Positions 16,295 through 22,556 of a DNA stretch of 22,556 bases are shown one piece after another. The stretch spans positions 1-22,556 of the forward strand of contig JARBTY010000025.1 in the NCBI GenBank assembly GCA_029239935.1, given 5' to 3'. Every line of letters starts with the position of its first letter. Within the stretch, counting starts at the first letter, position 1. A model generated the notes under the pieces. It worked only from the letters and a program-made list of their open reading frames with translations. It made no database searches and was not told where the DNA came from. The DNA is from Clostridia bacterium (GTDB taxonomy: Bacteria; Bacillota_A; Clostridia; Lachnospirales; Cellulosilyticaceae). Both the position numbers and the translations under genes were made by a program.

Positions 16295-17115
16295 TGGATC
16301 ATATCACAATACAAGACTTAGAAGTCTTTGCACACCACGGTGTATTTGAAGAAGAAAAACGCTTAGGTCAGAAATTTCTTATTTCGATGGTGCTTACCCT
16401 TGATTTGAGAGCAGCAGCGCTGTCAGGGGATTTAAAGCAGAGTGTACATTACGGGCAGCTTTGTGAGAAAGTAGAAGCGTTCTTTAAAGAAACAACGTAT
16501 GATTTGATTGAAACGGCGGCTGAAAAAGTAGCAGAGTTTGTTTTGCTAGAGTATCCGATGGTTCAGACAGTTAAGGTCAGGGTCAAAAAGCCTTGGGCGC
16601 CTATTCTAAAAAGCCTTGAGTTTGTCTCAGTAGAGATTGTAAGAGAGTGGCACACCGCTTACATTGCACTGGGCTCTAATATGGGGGATAAAGAAGATTA
16701 TTTAAAGCAGGCACTGGCGTGTCTGGAAGAACATCCAGGTATTAGTGTCAAAAAATGTTCTTCTTTTCTGGAGACACAACCGTGGGGGTATGTAGACCAA
16801 GAGAACTTCTTAAATGCAGTGGCTGCTGTCAGAACCTTGCTTTCACCCATAGAACTAATGAGTGAGCTTTTGCGTATTGAAAAAGTATTGGGACGAGAGA
16901 GAAGTATCAAATGGGGACCGAGGACCATTGACTTGGACGTGCTTTTGTATGATGACTATGTAACAGAGGACGAGTTTATTACCTTACCTCACCCAAGAAT
17001 GACAGAGAGAGCTTTTGTACTGCAGCCACTATGTGAGATTGCACCGATGCTTGTCCATCCGCTTCTCAAACAAAGAATGTATCAGCTGCTTGAGGAGCTT
17101 GGAAAAGATAAATAA
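16294..17115 (+). CDS. folBK: Bifunctional dihydroneopterin aldolase / HPPK (FolB-FolK fusion)
   Basis: 273 residues. Residues 1-118 are dihydroneopterin aldolase (V-F-A-H-H-G-V-F-E-E-E-K near residue 10, Y-G-Q-L near 50, the conserved lysine in V-K-K-P-W-A-P). Residues about 122-273 are the pyrophosphokinase: A-Y-I-A-L-G-S-N-M-G-D, then W-G-Y-V-D-Q-E-N-F-L-N-A-V, G-R-E-R-S-I-K-W-G-P-R-T-I-D-L-D-V-L-L-Y, and P-H-P-R-M-T-E-R. Both halves look complete. Such fusions are common in Clostridia and couple two consecutive steps before FolP. GGGGGAG inside folP serves as ribosome site. A strong terminator follows directly. folC and pab genes are not in the window. Confidence 0.96.
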   Translation: MDHITIQDLEVFAHHGVFEEEKRLGQKFLISMVLTLDLRAAALSGDLKQSVHYGQLCEKVEAFFKETTYDLIETAAEKVAEFVLLEYPMVQTVKVRVKKPWAPILKSLEFVSVEIVREWHTAYIALGSNMGDKEDYLKQALACLEEHPGISVKKCSSFLETQPWGYVDQENFLNAVAAVRTLLSPIELMSELLRIEKVLGRERSIKWGPRTIDLDVLLYDDYVTEDEFITLPHPRMTERAFVLQPLCEIAPMLVHPLLKQRMYQLLEELGKDK

Positions 17116-17117
17116 TA

Positions 17118-17175
17118 TAAAATCCTATTTAATGACAGAACGTTTTATCTGTAGATTGAATAGGATTTTATTTTT
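17118..17175 (+). terminator. Intrinsic terminator of the folate operon
   Basis: A perfect 12-bp outer stem (17118-17129 with 17159-17170) continues with UAAU/AUUG pairs, and an inner ACAGA/TCTGT stem (17135-17139 with 17148-17152). Five T follow (17171-17175). It starts two bases after the folB-folK stop codon. Confidence 0.9.
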
Positions 17176-17285
17176 GAAAAGCTATAAAGTGAAATAAATG
17201 AAATATAAAACTAAATAATAAGTTCGCTTTTTGAAGAGTTAATAAAGACAATAGAAAAAGTAAAAAGTCTTAGGACCTTTACCAA

Positions 17286-17314
17286 TAGTTTTTAAACCAA
17301 TGATTTTTTATAAT
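17286..17314 (+). promoter_or_regulatory. Candidate promoter for the DHDPS-like gene
   Basis: A perfect TATAAT (17309-17314) sits 40 bases before the start codon. The -35 at 17 bases is only TAGTTT (17286-17291), so an activator may be needed. No sigma-54 type (GG-N10-GC) promoter is visible here. Confidence 0.4.
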
Positions 17315-17354
17315 AAAATCAAACTTTAAAAACATAGAAAGCAAGGTGACTGAT

Positions 17355-18245
17355 ATGAATTTCGTACCAAGAGGGATTATTCCACCAGTTGTTACCCCAT
17401 TAACGAATGACGGGCAAGTAAATGAAGAAGTATTAAGACAGCTTATTAATCATTTCATAAACACAGGAGTACATGGGCTTTTTCCATTAGGAACAACAGG
17501 TGAGTTTTATGCCTTTAGTAATGAGGAATATAGAAGAATATTAGAGATTACTGTAGAAGAAACAAAGGGTCGTGTTCCTGTATATGGAGGGGCCAATCAT
17601 ATTACAACCAGAGGTGTTATTGAGATGGTTAAAATATGTGAGGAAGTGGGTGTTGATGCAGTTTCTGTTCTTACACCAATGTTTGTATCTCAGACACAAA
17701 GTGAAGTATACAACTACTTTGAAACCATTGCAAACAGTACTAAGTTGCCTATTATTTTATACAACAACAAGCCAAAAACAAATGTAACCATTGAGCCTAT
17801 TACAGTAGCGAAGCTAGCAAAGATTGATAATATTGTAGCTGTAAAAGATAGCACAGGAGATATGACGAACTCAGCGGAATATATCAGATTAACCCGTGAC
17901 AATGATAATTTTCATGTGTTGTTGGGTAGAGATACATTAATTCATGCGGGACTATGCTATGGAGCAACTGGCGCTATCGCATCTTGTGCCAACGTAGCAC
18001 CTAAGATTGCAGTAGACATTTATAATAAATACATTGAAGGAGATCTGAAAGGATCCCTAGAGGCACAATTCACTTTAGCACCACTTCGTATTGCGTGTAA
18101 TATGGGAACTTTCCCAGCAGTTATCAAGGAAGGGTTAACTCAACAAGGTTTTAACGTAGGCAAATGTTTAGAACCTATTGCAGAGCTTACACAAGAAGAA
18201 AAAGGTAAATTAACGGCAGTGCTAAAAGAAATGAAACTCATCTAA
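17355..18245 (+). CDS. DHDPS/NAL-family class I lyase, likely sugar-acid catabolism
   Basis: 296 residues, a (beta/alpha)8-barrel of the DapA/N-acetylneuraminate lyase family. Visible: G-I-I-P-P-V-V-T-P-L, G-L-F-P-L-G-T-T-G-E-F (pyruvate carboxylate loop), Y136 in I-L-Y-N-N-K-P, and Schiff-base lysine K164 in I-V-A-V-K-D-S-T-G-D. G-T-T-G-E-F with Y-A-F-S is unlike true DapA (usually G-T-T-G-E-S), arguing against lysine synthesis. With a glucarate dehydratase gene nearby, a keto-deoxy-sugar-acid aldolase or dehydratase is more likely; the substrate cannot be fixed. The ATG at 17355 follows AAGGTGA; an in-frame GTG at 17346 lies in that site. It is co-directional with the PPC gene. Confidence 0.85.
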   Translation: MNFVPRGIIPPVVTPLTNDGQVNEEVLRQLINHFINTGVHGLFPLGTTGEFYAFSNEEYRRILEITVEETKGRVPVYGGANHITTRGVIEMVKICEEVGVDAVSVLTPMFVSQTQSEVYNYFETIANSTKLPIILYNNKPKTNVTIEPITVAKLAKIDNIVAVKDSTGDMTNSAEYIRLTRDNDNFHVLLGRDTLIHAGLCYGATGAIASCANVAPKIAVDIYNKYIEGDLKGSLEAQFTLAPLRIACNMGTFPAVIKEGLTQQGFNVGKCLEPIAELTQEEKGKLTAVLKEMKLI

Positions 18246-18300
18246 TGGATAGTAAAAGGGATTAAAATACTTCATAAAATGACTGGTGGAGGTGGAAAAT

Positions 18301-18723
18301 ATGTTTTATAAAGTGGTTGAAGATACGATTGTCATACGACTTGAGAAAAATGAAGATGTCATTGAAGCTGTTGAAAAGATATGTGAACAAGAGCATGTGA
18401 CACTAGGGTATGTAACAGGTATAGGTGCGGTTAATCATGTTGTTATGGGTTTGTTTGCAACAGAAGAGCAAAAATACTATACCAAAGAATATCGTGGAGA
18501 CTTTGAAATAGCGGCACTTGTTGGTAATATTACGACACAGAAGAGTAAGATATATTCGCACCTTCATATTACCATTACTAACTCAGTTGAAGAAGTCGTT
18601 TATGGAGGACATCTCAATAAAGCAATAGTAAGTGCAACAGCAGAGATTTTTATCAAAACCTTAAAAGGTGTTGTTGAAAGAGAATTTAGTGATGAAATAG
18701 GCCTCAATCTAATGTGCCTATAA
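18301..18723 (+). CDS. PPC (DUF296) domain protein
   Basis: 140 residues, a stand-alone PPC domain (plants and prokaryotes conserved), without the AT-hook present in plant AHL proteins. Markers: G-Y-V-T-G-I-G-A-V, L-V-G-N-I, S-H-L-H-I-T-I and V-Y-G-G-H-L; the clustered histidines form the proposed metal site of bacterial trimers. The function in bacteria is unknown. GGTGGAGG precedes the ATG at 18301; an in-frame GTG at 18286 overlaps that site. It lies 55 bases after the lyase gene with no terminator between, so it is probably cotranscribed, and a strong terminator follows. A role in carbohydrate metabolism is only suggested by position. Confidence 0.85.
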   Translation: MFYKVVEDTIVIRLEKNEDVIEAVEKICEQEHVTLGYVTGIGAVNHVVMGLFATEEQKYYTKEYRGDFEIAALVGNITTQKSKIYSHLHITITNSVEEVVYGGHLNKAIVSATAEIFIKTLKGVVEREFSDEIGLNLMCL

Positions 18724-18734
18724 TTGATAAATAG

Positions 18735-18777
18735 AAAGACTGATTTGAATGGTTTAACATCAAATCAGTCTTTTTTT
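18735..18777 (+). terminator. Intrinsic terminator after the PPC gene
   Basis: Perfect 14-bp stem (18735-18748 with 18760-18773), an 11-base loop, and a run of seven T (18771-18777) that begins within the stem end. It separates the lyase-PPC pair from the PrpR-like regulator. Confidence 0.9.
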
Positions 18778-18868
18778 ATAGGTATAATAAAGGAAATGTA
18801 GAGGTATACAAAACATGGTAAAAAAGCTACAATATAAAGACAAATACTATAAAGGGGATGGCGCGTGT

Positions 18869-20782
18869 ATGAAAAATACTGCATTTATATTTCCTAAACA
18901 AGAAATGCTGCAGCAGGCACAGGAGGTTTTGGCAGAAGAAGAATTGGAAGTGCATACCTTAAGAGTTGCTAAAACAGCTGATGTGGTGAATGAAGCAAGA
19001 AACCTTATAGCAGAAGGTGTCGATATTATTGTAGCGAGAGGTCTTCAGGCCTCTTTGATTAAAAGAAATACGAATGTACCCGTAGTAGAAATTAGTATGA
19101 CCGGCCAAGAGATGGGGCTTCTTATCGTAAAGGCCAAAAAGATGCTGCAAAAGTCAAAGCCTAAAATAGGGGTTGTTGGATTTCCAAATATGTTTTGTGA
19201 TATGACTTATTTTAATGAAGTTTTTGATATAGAGCTTTCCCAATATCTTATTGAAGAAAACAGCGCAACACAAGTGGCAGTTAATAAGGCTAGTGAGGAT
19301 AGGGTTGATTTAATAATTGGTGGTTATGCAGCTGTAATGGCATCTCATTTGATAGGTATTCCGGCTCTTTTTTTAGATGCCACAAAAGATTCAATCAGAC
19401 AGGCTGTACACATGGCAAAGAATATGAACTATGCTAAAGATATTGAAAAAAAATACCATGCACATATGGAAACGCTGGTGGGATATTCCTTTAGCGGTAT
19501 TTTACAGCTCAATCAACAGGGTATTATTATAACGGCTAATAGGTTAATGGAAGAAATATTAAACAAACGGTCTGAGGAAATTATAGGAGAGCATGCAAAA
19601 GATATTTTAGAAGAAGTGGACTTTCAAAATATAGAAGATGTTTTAAATGCAAAAAAAGAAAGTTATTCTTCTTTCTTGAGGATTAAAAATAATACAGTGA
19701 TTGTGATGATTGTGCCCATTAATGTGGAGCATGCGATTGAGGGAGCTATTGTATCTTTCCATAAGGTCCAAAAACTAGAGCAAGCAGATTCTAAGACATT
19801 ACGGGAAATGTATCTTCATGGTTATGTGGCTCATGGGAATTTCAATCACATTTTGCGGCAGTCCAAGATGGTCAAGGAAACCATAGAACTAGCTAAGTTA
19901 TTTGCTCAGACTTCAAATCCCTTACTTATTTATGGCGAAACGGGAACAGAGAAAGAACTTTTTGCGCAAAGTATTCACAATAATAGTGCCAGGAAAAATG
20001 CACCTTTTATTTCCATCAACTGTAATGGGATGAGTGAAATGATGCAGTCAGATGTTTTATTTGGCAGCAGCGTATCTGGTGGGGGCTTGGAAAAAAGAAA
20101 GGGTGCACTAGAAATAGGCAACTATGGTACAGTTTTGATTCATGATATAGAAGACCTAACTTCTCATTGCCAGTACCGTTTGTTTAAAGCTATCAAATAT
20201 AAGATGCTTATTCAAAATGACATTGAAAAGACGATGACTTTAGATGTAAAGATTATAGCCACTAGCAAGATGAATTTATCTGTACTTGTTAAAAAAGGAT
20301 TGTTCAGAGAAGATCTGTATTATGTACTTGGAGCATTATCTTTTGAAATTCCCCCTTTAAGAAAGACGCAAGAGGATATTAGCGTGTTATTCGATAAATA
20401 TGTAAAAGAGTATACTGCGCAATATTCAAGGTATGTTGTTTTAACTGCTGGCGCAAAAGAAATGGTCTATGCGTATCCTTGGGAAGGCAATCTGCTTCAA
20501 TTAGAGAGCTTTTGTGAACGACTGGTACTCACAGCCCCTAGGAGAACTGTAGATGAAAATTTCGTGCGATACCTTTTGGGGCAGCTGTATCCCATTATTC
20601 GTCAGATTAAAGATCAGGAAAAGATAGTGGTCTATAAGGCGCCGGAAGGCGCGGCTATTGCAGAACTTTTAGAGAAGTATAATGGGAATAGAGAGCAGGT
20701 AGCTAAAGAACTTAATATTAGTAAAACTACTTTATGGCGGCATATGAAAAAGTATGGTGTGTCTGGTAAATATGATGTATAG
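18869..20782 (+). CDS. PrpR-like regulator with degenerate sigma-54 activator domain
   Basis: 637 residues from the ATG at 18869 (AAAGGGG upstream). An ATG at 18815 would add 18 residues and also has an AGAGG-type site. Domains: PrpR_N sensory domain about 1-185, PAS about 205-310, AAA+ about 325-560, Fis-type HTH about 600-637 (NREQVAKELNISKTTLWRHM). The AAA+ core is damaged: Walker A is GETGTEK (E361 for Gly), the GAFTGA loop is replaced after L-F-G by SSVSGGG (400-406), Walker B reads I-H-D-I (H425-D426) for L-D-E-I, and the second arginine finger is V486. It probably cannot remodel sigma-54 holoenzyme and may work like TyrR, directly on vegetative promoters. Likely targets are the flanking catabolic genes. 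Confidence 0.88.
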   Translation: MKNTAFIFPKQEMLQQAQEVLAEEELEVHTLRVAKTADVVNEARNLIAEGVDIIVARGLQASLIKRNTNVPVVEISMTGQEMGLLIVKAKKMLQKSKPKIGVVGFPNMFCDMTYFNEVFDIELSQYLIEENSATQVAVNKASEDRVDLIIGGYAAVMASHLIGIPALFLDATKDSIRQAVHMAKNMNYAKDIEKKYHAHMETLVGYSFSGILQLNQQGIIITANRLMEEILNKRSEEIIGEHAKDILEEVDFQNIEDVLNAKKESYSSFLRIKNNTVIVMIVPINVEHAIEGAIVSFHKVQKLEQADSKTLREMYLHGYVAHGNFNHILRQSKMVKETIELAKLFAQTSNPLLIYGETGTEKELFAQSIHNNSARKNAPFISINCNGMSEMMQSDVLFGSSVSGGGLEKRKGALEIGNYGTVLIHDIEDLTSHCQYRLFKAIKYKMLIQNDIEKTMTLDVKIIATSKMNLSVLVKKGLFREDLYYVLGALSFEIPPLRKTQEDISVLFDKYVKEYTAQYSRYVVLTAGAKEMVYAYPWEGNLLQLESFCERLVLTAPRRTVDENFVRYLLGQLYPIIRQIKDQEKIVVYKAPEGAAIAELLEKYNGNREQVAKELNISKTTLWRHMKKYGVSGKYDV

Positions 20783-20862
20783 GTAAAAGCGAATGCTTTG
20801 AATAGAATTATTTAAATATATTTTTTGATTCACTAATAGAAGAGTTATACAAGTTAAAATCC

Positions 20863-20904
20863 AGTCACTCATCCTTGAAGATATTTCAGGATAAGTGGCT
20901 TTTT
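20863..20904. terminator. Bidirectional terminator between the PrpR-like and LysR genes
   Basis: AGTCACT (20863-20869) pairs with AGTGGCT (20894-20900) with one G-U; after a C-A mismatch, ATCCT (20871-20875) pairs with AGGAT (20888-20892). TTTT follows on the plus strand and an A/T-rich stretch on the minus strand. Confidence 0.75.
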
Positions 20905-20906
20905 AT

Positions 20907-21824
20907 TTACTGCAAGTACTGCTGATTGGACCAATAGTTTTTGGCAAGATTAATAAAGTCACGGGCAACGCAGCTTAAATAACTGTCCTTTTTGTAGCTG
21001 ACTGCCACATCCCAAGAGGGCTTTTGTGGCAGAGAAAAACAAATCATATTATCCCGGCCTTGGGTATAATAACGGGGAATGAGACCGCAGCAAAGTTTAG
21101 ACTCCACCATGGTGATGATAGTACTGGTACTAGAGGTTTCAAATAATACCCGTGGAGCAAAACCGGATTTTTCAAAGACTTCGTCTACAACATCACGGCT
21201 AGTAGATTCTTTATACATCAAAACAAAAGGGTCATCTTTCAGTTCGGAGATATCAAGTGTTGATAAAGGTTCACCAGGTGGACTTGCTAAATGACTTAAA
21301 TGATGATTTTTAGGAATAGCTAAGAGGAATTCTTCGGAATGAATCTTAATATACGCATCGTTTGTTTTATGCTTGTCACATAAGGTCATAAAAGCAATAT
21401 CCAGATCGCCTTGAGAAACAAGCTGTTGTTGTTTTTTGACACTCATTTCTATGGGTTCTACCACGATGTGAGGGTATAAACGATGAAAGGTAGGATATAC
21501 CGAAGTAAACATAACAATACCTCTCCCGGGAGTAAGGCCCACTGATAAATGTCCTTTTTTAGTATCTGCTATGTCATTAATAATACGATAAGTTTCCCTT
21601 TTAATTCTTAAAATTTCTTGAGCGTTTTTGATATAGATTTCACCGGCTTTGGTCGGACGCCAATTTGTTCGTGAACGATGAAAGAGCTGGGCGCCCAATT
21701 CTTTTTCTAATTTAAGCAATTGCTGATTAAGAGCAGACTGAGTGATAAAAAGTTTTTCAGCAGCATGAGTAATATTACATTCCTCGGCAATCTTAATGAT
21801 ATATTCTAATTGCTTTGACTCCAT
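20907..21824 (-). CDS. LysR-family transcription regulator
   Basis: 305 residues. The N-terminal winged helix is typical: Q-L-E-Y-I-I-K-I-A-E-E, I-T-H-A-A-E-K-L-F-I-T-Q-S-A-L-N-Q-Q-L, K-L-E-K-E-L-G-A-Q-L-F-H-R, then the linker helix to about residue 85. The rest is a two-lobed type 2 periplasmic-binding effector domain (about 92-295), with 'GHLSVGLTPGRG' at its start. The ATG at 21824 has AAAGGAG at proper spacing; a TTG at 21830 is too close to it. It diverges from gudD, the standard layout for a LysR regulator and its target, so a glucarate-related inducer is likely but inferred. Confidence 0.94.
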   Translation of the reverse strand: MESKQLEYIIKIAEECNITHAAEKLFITQSALNQQLLKLEKELGAQLFHRSRTNWRPTKAGEIYIKNAQEILRIKRETYRIINDIADTKKGHLSVGLTPGRGIVMFTSVYPTFHRLYPHIVVEPIEMSVKKQQQLVSQGDLDIAFMTLCDKHKTNDAYIKIHSEEFLLAIPKNHHLSHLASPPGEPLSTLDISELKDDPFVLMYKESTSRDVVDEVFEKSGFAPRVLFETSSTSTIITMVESKLCCGLIPRYYTQGRDNMICFSLPQKPSWDVAVSYKKDSYLSCVARDFINLAKNYWSNQQYLQ

Positions 21825-21850
21825 AAACAATCTCCTTTGCTCTAAAAAAA

Positions 21851-21887
21851 ATTAATTAAAAGCTTTAAAAGTATAAAATTAATTAAT
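21851..21887. repeat. Inverted repeat ATTAATTAA/TTAATTAAT, possible LysR operator
   Basis: ATTAATTAA (21851-21859) and its reverse complement TTAATTAAT (21879-21887) are separated by 19 bases. The repeat spans the lysR -10 at 21870-21875, which would suit autoregulation. Low sequence complexity makes chance occurrence possible. Confidence 0.3.
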
Positions 21888-21898
21888 GACTCTCTTAA
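21870..21898 (-). promoter_or_regulatory. Promoter for the LysR gene
   Basis: Minus strand: TTAAGA (21898-21893), a 17-base spacer and TATACT (21875-21870), about 45 bases upstream of the start codon. Confidence 0.45.
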
Positions 21899-22015
21899 TT
21901 TATTTATATAACAAAACATTCCTGTATGCAAGGAATATAACAATAATCAATAAATAAAAGACATATCTATGAAAGAACTCTTAATTATTTTAATATAAAT
22001 ATAATTATTATGAAT

Positions 22016-22044
22016 TTTACTTATGGATAATTTTTATATATAAT
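22016..22044 (+). promoter_or_regulatory. Promoter for gudD
   Basis: TTTACT (22016-22021), a 17-base spacer and a perfect TATAAT (22039-22044). Transcription would begin near 22051, about 150 bases before the gene, leaving room for regulation by the divergent LysR protein. Confidence 0.5.
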
Positions 22045-22202
22045 AAAGGCATGAGCTGAAAAAAATATACATAAATGATAAAAGATTAAATTTAAGCTAG
22101 CCAAAAAGTCGACTAGAGTAAAAATATGTTATTATACCGGATAATCAATATGACAAATAAATAACAAAAATAACCTAGAAATAAAGGCTGAAAGGAAGAT
22201 TG

Positions 22203-22556
22203 ATGATGACCCCAACTATTACAAGTATGGACGTTTATCCTGTTGCAGGTAAGGATTGTATGTTGCTTAATTTAAGCGGAGCCCATGCTCCGTATTTTAC
22301 AAGAAATGTAGTTATTTTAAAAGACAATACAGGACAAATAGGTGTAGGAGAAGTTCCGGGAGGTGCTAAGATTACTGAGGCTTTGGAAGCCTGTAAAAAC
22401 TTAGTGTTGGGAACCAGTATTGGAGAGTATAAAAATACACTGCTTAAAGTTAAAGCGGAGCTAGAGAAAAAGGGAGAGGAAGATACAAGAGGTAATCAGA
22501 CCTTTGACCTTAGGATTGGTGTTCATGTTTTGACAGCTATTGAAGCACCACTTTTA
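22203..22556 (+). CDS. gudD: Glucarate dehydratase, N-terminal part (cut by window end)
   Basis: 118 codons are visible and the frame is open at the window edge. The protein begins M-M-T-P-T-I-T-S-M-D-V-Y-P-V-A-G and contains N-L-S-G-A-H-A-P-Y-F-T-R-N, G-V-G-E-V-P-G-G and Q-T-F-D-L-R, closely matching the N-terminal capping domain of E. coli GudD as I remember it. This enolase-superfamily enzyme dehydrates D-glucarate (and L-idarate) to 5-keto-4-deoxyglucarate. The catalytic barrel lies outside the window. Two adjacent ATGs (22203, 22206) follow AAAGGAAG; either could be used. Confidence 0.92.
   Translation, partial: MMTPTITSMDVYPVAGKDCMLLNLSGAHAPYFTRNVVILKDNTGQIGVGEVPGGAKITEALEACKNLVLGTSIGEYKNTLLKVKAELEKKGEEDTRGNQTFDLRIGVHVLTAIEAPLL

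Larger units (their letters stand above)
21831..22202. other. Divergent control region between lysR and gudD
   Basis: 372 very A/T-rich bases without a gene. They contain the lysR promoter (21870-21898, minus), an inverted repeat over it (21851-21887), the gudD promoter (22016-22044), and an approximately 150-nt gudD leader with no recognised riboswitch, terminator or consensus cre site. Confidence 0.65.

Noticed and set aside
17171..17354. Sigma-54 promoter for the lyase gene, expected if the PrpR-like protein were a standard activator
   Set aside because: No TGGCAC-N5-TTGCA-like element; a plain TATAAT is present instead.

Overview
This is an AT-rich chromosomal segment that looks like a low-GC Gram-positive anaerobe of the class Clostridia, probably a [18 protein letters not shown] organism (for example near Cellulosilyticum). 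That placement is an inference from codon use, strong AGGAGG-type ribosome sites, many intrinsic terminators, a class II cyclic-di-GMP riboswitch and the gene families. It is not read from any rRNA or marker gene. There are no tRNA or rRNA genes, no CRISPR array and no recognisable mobile element.

Region 1 (1-10.8 kb) is a Ter-type stress locus. A minus-strand yceG-like gene, followed by the first codons of another gene at the window edge, diverges from a long plus-strand run: a calcium-type P-ATPase, three TerD paralogues, then four genes of the Ter-linked 'biosynthetic module' (CitE-like lyase, phosphoribosyltransferase with TRSP tail, StiP-type protein with PELOTA tail, HAD hydrolase). The tight spacing suggests one operon. 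The plausible picture is calcium-binding TerD proteins and a calcium pump working with enzymes that make or process a nucleoside-like metabolite; the product is unknown. The 496-base divergent region holds a good sigma-A promoter and a roughly 300-nt leader with a strong hairpin.

Region 2 (10.8-12.7 kb) is a c-di-GMP signalling unit. A promoter, a class II c-di-GMP riboswitch and an intrinsic terminator precede a CheC-like protein and a PAS-GGDEF diguanylate cyclase whose reading frames overlap. The aptamer's last stem strand is also the first part of the terminator, which suggests a ligand-ON switch and positive feedback on cyclase synthesis. The enzyme keeps an inhibitory RxxD site.

Region 3 (12.7-17.2 kb) is tetrahydropterin/folate synthesis: folE, an HD-domain protein, folP and a folB-folK fusion in one operon ending at a strong terminator. 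A MocR-type (GntR plus aminotransferase) regulator is transcribed divergently. No classic dihydroneopterin triphosphatase is present; the HD protein is a candidate for that step.

Region 4 (17.2 kb-end) appears to be sugar-acid catabolism and its control: a DHDPS/NAL-family lyase, a PPC (DUF296) protein, a PrpR-like regulator whose sigma-54 activator core is badly degraded, a minus-strand LysR regulator, and the start of glucarate dehydratase (gudD) running off the window. Most gene borders have clear terminators.
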